Shown one piece after another: positions 4,854 to 7,145 of a stretch of DNA of 7,145 bases. Where the stretch lies: positions 1 through 7,145 of the forward strand of contig CAZQVG010000029.1 in assembly GCA_964596705.1 (NCBI GenBank), in the 5' to 3' direction. The stretch's first letter is position 1; each line of letters begins with the position of its first letter. The DNA comes from JABJPM01 sp964596705 (GTDB taxonomy: Archaea > Nanobdellota > Nanobdellia > SCGC-AAA011-G17 > PNOQ01). The position numbers and the translations under genes were made by a program. The notes beneath the pieces were generated by a model, which saw only the letters and a program-made list of their open reading frames with translations, was not told the origin of the DNA and did not search any database.

Positions 4854-7145
4854 ATGAAAAAAGAGGTATTGATTTTTACGCTTGTAGTGTTTATTGTTAT
4901 AAATACGGTTTTTGCTATGAGTGAAAAAGAACAATTGATTAGAGCAAATGCGGGTGCAACTATCTCTCCTGCAGGTTCTAGAACATGTGCAGATATAAAT
5001 CATCCTAATTGTGTTGAGATAAGCTCTTGTGGATTTTATTCTTATGAAGATGCTTATTTGTTGTTGACACAGAATATTTCTAGTGAAATGTCTTGTTTGT
5101 TTTTGAAAGGGAATCTTATTCTTGATTTAAATGGTTATACTATAAAGTTCGCAGATGCCCCTTATTCAGTTCTAACAAATAATGATTTCGAACAATGGAC
5201 AATTATTGATGGAAAGGAAGTTCCTTTGGGGTGGGATGTCTCTTTGGCACCAAGTGTCGAAAAAAGGAATAAAGATCAAATGCCTTTAATTAATGATTAT
5301 TCAGCTTTTATTGCAAATAGTGGTGAGACAATTGTTTCTGATTGGATCTATTTGCCTGTTGCAAATCGACATTATCGAGGGGCTGTAATTTTTCAAGCTG
5401 AAAGTAGTGGGAGTGGTCCAACTGTCGCAATTGAAAGGTATGATGGTACGATAGTATGTTCAAAAACTGCAACTGATGATTTTGATGGTGGGGGAGAGGT
5501 GGCTTTTTGTGATTTTGACGGTCAACCCTCTGGAAATTATAGGTTAAGAATTAGCACGAATACAGGTAATACTTATTTAGATTTTGCAGGAATCTTTCCT
5601 GCTCATGATATTGGGATTGGATCTATTAGGTATTATATTGATAGTGGTTGTAATGTAGGTTCTGGAACTTCAAGTTGTATTGCCCCAGACTATCTTGGAC
5701 AGACAGGGGTTACTAGTCCAAACATATTGATAAAGGATGGATTCATAAAATCAGAAAATTTAATTTATAGGGGTTATGGATTAAGGTTTGGAGATCTTTT
5801 GGGAGGGAGTGTTAATGTCTATAATTTGAGTGTTAATGTTTCTGGGTTTGATGCAAAGGCAGTTCATGTTTCTGAAGCAGGAGAGGTTGCTTATTCGGAT
5901 GTCTATTGTGATCAGCCCTGGGTAACTACTAGACATGATCTAAGTTTATCTCCTGTTTCTATCGGATCAAATTCATTTCATCATAATTTTGTGGTTGGAG
6001 GGCAAGGTGTAATCACTATTGGTGGTGAGGGAAAGGTATATAATAATGTTCTAAGGAATAATCAAAAAGTTACAAATCATTATGCAATTATGATGGGGGG
6101 AGATGGAGCGGAAATTTATAATAATGTTTTTGATCCAATAAGTGGAAGTGGAATTTTATTGTACAAAACTTATAATGATTATGTGCATGATAATATATTC
6201 TACGTTGAAGCCCAACCATGTGATCCAGAATATATAAGTGGGGCAGACACTACTTTTTCTACAAATGCAATAAGAATAAATGATTATGGATCTTGTGAAT
6301 CTTATAATATAAGTGTTTTAAATAATGAGATTTATGTGCGAGGAGAGTATTACACGAATGCTGAACATCCGGATTGTATACCGATCGCTACAGGTATTTT
6401 TTATAGTGCATGTGGTCCAAATAATAAGGTCTGGAACAATAGGTTTTATTCAGAAAAAATGAATGATAATCCTAATCTCCAATTATATGCTTTATACATT
6501 GGGGATTCTCATATAACAAGAAATGTTCCTGTTGATAATAAGCTATTCTATAACAATTATTTTGAATCTAATGATAAAGCGGTTTGGATAACCTCTTTTT
6601 ATGGAGATTCTGCAGATATGTGGTTGGAAAATAATACCTTCTTTCAAATACCTAACACATATTATGTTCCTTCAGATCCTGATGCGGCAATACAAATTGG
6701 TTACGGCAATTTTGATGCTTCAAATATAAGGTTGATTAATAATAAATTTTTAAACGGGTTTGATGCAGATAGTTATAAGTATACTGGATTTAGTGATGGA
6801 ATTTATAATCTAACTAAAAAACATTATTTGCATGTGAAGGTTATTGATGAGAATGGGAATCCTGTTTCTGGGGCTGAAGTGAGAGCTATTGCGGTGAATA
6901 ATGGGGGGGCAGATATAATTGAGTATACAAATAGCAATGGCGAGGCTCTACTTTATTTAACTGAATATTATGAGAGTGGAACGTTAAATGTTGGAGGAAC
7001 CCATGATAGAATTTACTATAATCCTTATGATATTTATGTTAACTCAAATTATTACACACAAGTAAGTGGAAATATGGAAGAAAGTATTCAAATCTCTATT
7101 GGGGGGGAGGTTATTAGTAATTGTCAACTAACTTCTGCTTATTGG
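4854..7145 (+). CDS. Secreted parallel beta-helix protein with inserted jelly-roll-like domain (partial)
   Basis: An open frame of 764 codons with no stop, truncated by the right edge. Residues 1-21 are a signal peptide (MKKEVLIFTLVVFIVINTVFA, probable cleavage after VFA). Residues 45-100 are cysteine-containing and end in LILDLNGYTIKF, the usual first rung of a parallel beta-helix. An insert at about 108-247 starts NNDFEQWTIIDGKEVPLGWD and looks like a carbohydrate-binding jelly roll. The helix resumes and continues to about 640, with repeated asparagine-ladder rungs such as VYNNVLRNN, EIYNNVF, VLNNEIYV, VWNNRFYS and LINNKFLN. Residues about 658-705 (VKVIDENGNPVSGAEVRA ... NSNGEA) match a carboxypeptidase-regulatory-like beta-sandwich. 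Sequons include N74, N324, N328, N485, N593 and N652. No catalytic signature is visible. Polysaccharide binding or cleavage, or adhesion, is inference. The frame starts at the ATG favoured by the TATA spacing; the ATG at 4839 is an alternative. Confidence 0.88.
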   Translation, partial: MKKEVLIFTLVVFIVINTVFAMSEKEQLIRANAGATISPAGSRTCADINHPNCVEISSCGFYSYEDAYLLLTQNISSEMSCLFLKGNLILDLNGYTIKFADAPYSVLTNNDFEQWTIIDGKEVPLGWDVSLAPSVEKRNKDQMPLINDYSAFIANSGETIVSDWIYLPVANRHYRGAVIFQAESSGSGPTVAIERYDGTIVCSKTATDDFDGGGEVAFCDFDGQPSGNYRLRISTNTGNTYLDFAGIFPAHDIGIGSIRYYIDSGCNVGSGTSSCIAPDYLGQTGVTSPNILIKDGFIKSENLIYRGYGLRFGDLLGGSVNVYNLSVNVSGFDAKAVHVSEAGEVAYSDVYCDQPWVTTRHDLSLSPVSIGSNSFHHNFVVGGQGVITIGGEGKVYNNVLRNNQKVTNHYAIMMGGDGAEIYNNVFDPISGSGILLYKTYNDYVHDNIFYVEAQPCDPEYISGADTTFSTNAIRINDYGSCESYNISVLNNEIYVRGEYYTNAEHPDCIPIATGIFYSACGPNNKVWNNRFYSEKMNDNPNLQLYALYIGDSHITRNVPVDNKLFYNNYFESNDKAVWITSFYGDSADMWLENNTFFQIPNTYYVPSDPDAAIQIGYGNFDASNIRLINNKFLNGFDADSYKYTGFSDGIYNLTKKHYLHVKVIDENGNPVSGAEVRAIAVNNGGADIIEYTNSNGEALLYLTEYYESGTLNVGGTHDRIYYNPYDIYVNSNYYTQVSGNMEESIQISIGGEVISNCQLTSAYW

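Overview
The window looks like chromosomal DNA from a low-GC archaeon, most likely a DPANN lineage of the Woesearchaeota/Pacearchaeota type. I base this on four things seen in the sequence: TATA boxes centred about 26-28 bases upstream of every protein start, no Shine-Dalgarno motif before any of them, an archaeal class III (pilin-like) signal peptide, and very compact single-gene transcription units. The phylum assignment is inference from gene style; a 16S or marker-protein tree would be needed to fix it.

Layout, left to right. (1) 1-297, minus: the N-terminal 99 residues of a bacterial-type threonyl-tRNA synthetase that begins directly at the HxxxH editing domain and has no TGS domain. (2) 298-384: a divergent promoter region with two back-to-back TATA boxes. 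(3) 385-2007, plus: a large membrane-anchored surface protein with a signal peptide, a beta-rich extracellular part, one C-terminal membrane helix and a charged cytoplasmic tail. (4) 1987-2448, minus: a small class I SAM methyltransferase whose 3' end overlaps gene 3. (5) 2505-2576, plus: tRNA-Gly(GCC). (6) 2615-3082, plus: a type IV pilin-like protein with four cysteines. (7) 3118-4032, plus: an NSUN/NOL1/Sun-family RNA cytosine-5 methyltransferase. (8) 4019-4798, minus: an endonuclease IV-like TIM-barrel protein overlapping gene 7 at the 3' end. (9) 4854-7145, plus: a long secreted parallel beta-helix protein that runs off the right edge.

The window mixes translation and repair housekeeping (ThrRS, tRNA-Gly, RNA m5C methyltransferase, Nfo-like enzyme) with three exported proteins (the MG2-like anchored protein, the pilin and the beta-helix protein). 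No operon is evident: each gene has its own core promoter, two of the boxes can be read in both directions, and the two convergent pairs overlap at their 3' ends. There is no CRISPR array, transposon, integrase or phage module. No gap between genes exceeds about 90 bases. I see no clearly new multi-gene system; the most unusual items are the surface proteins, the TGS-less ThrRS and the strict promoter geometry.
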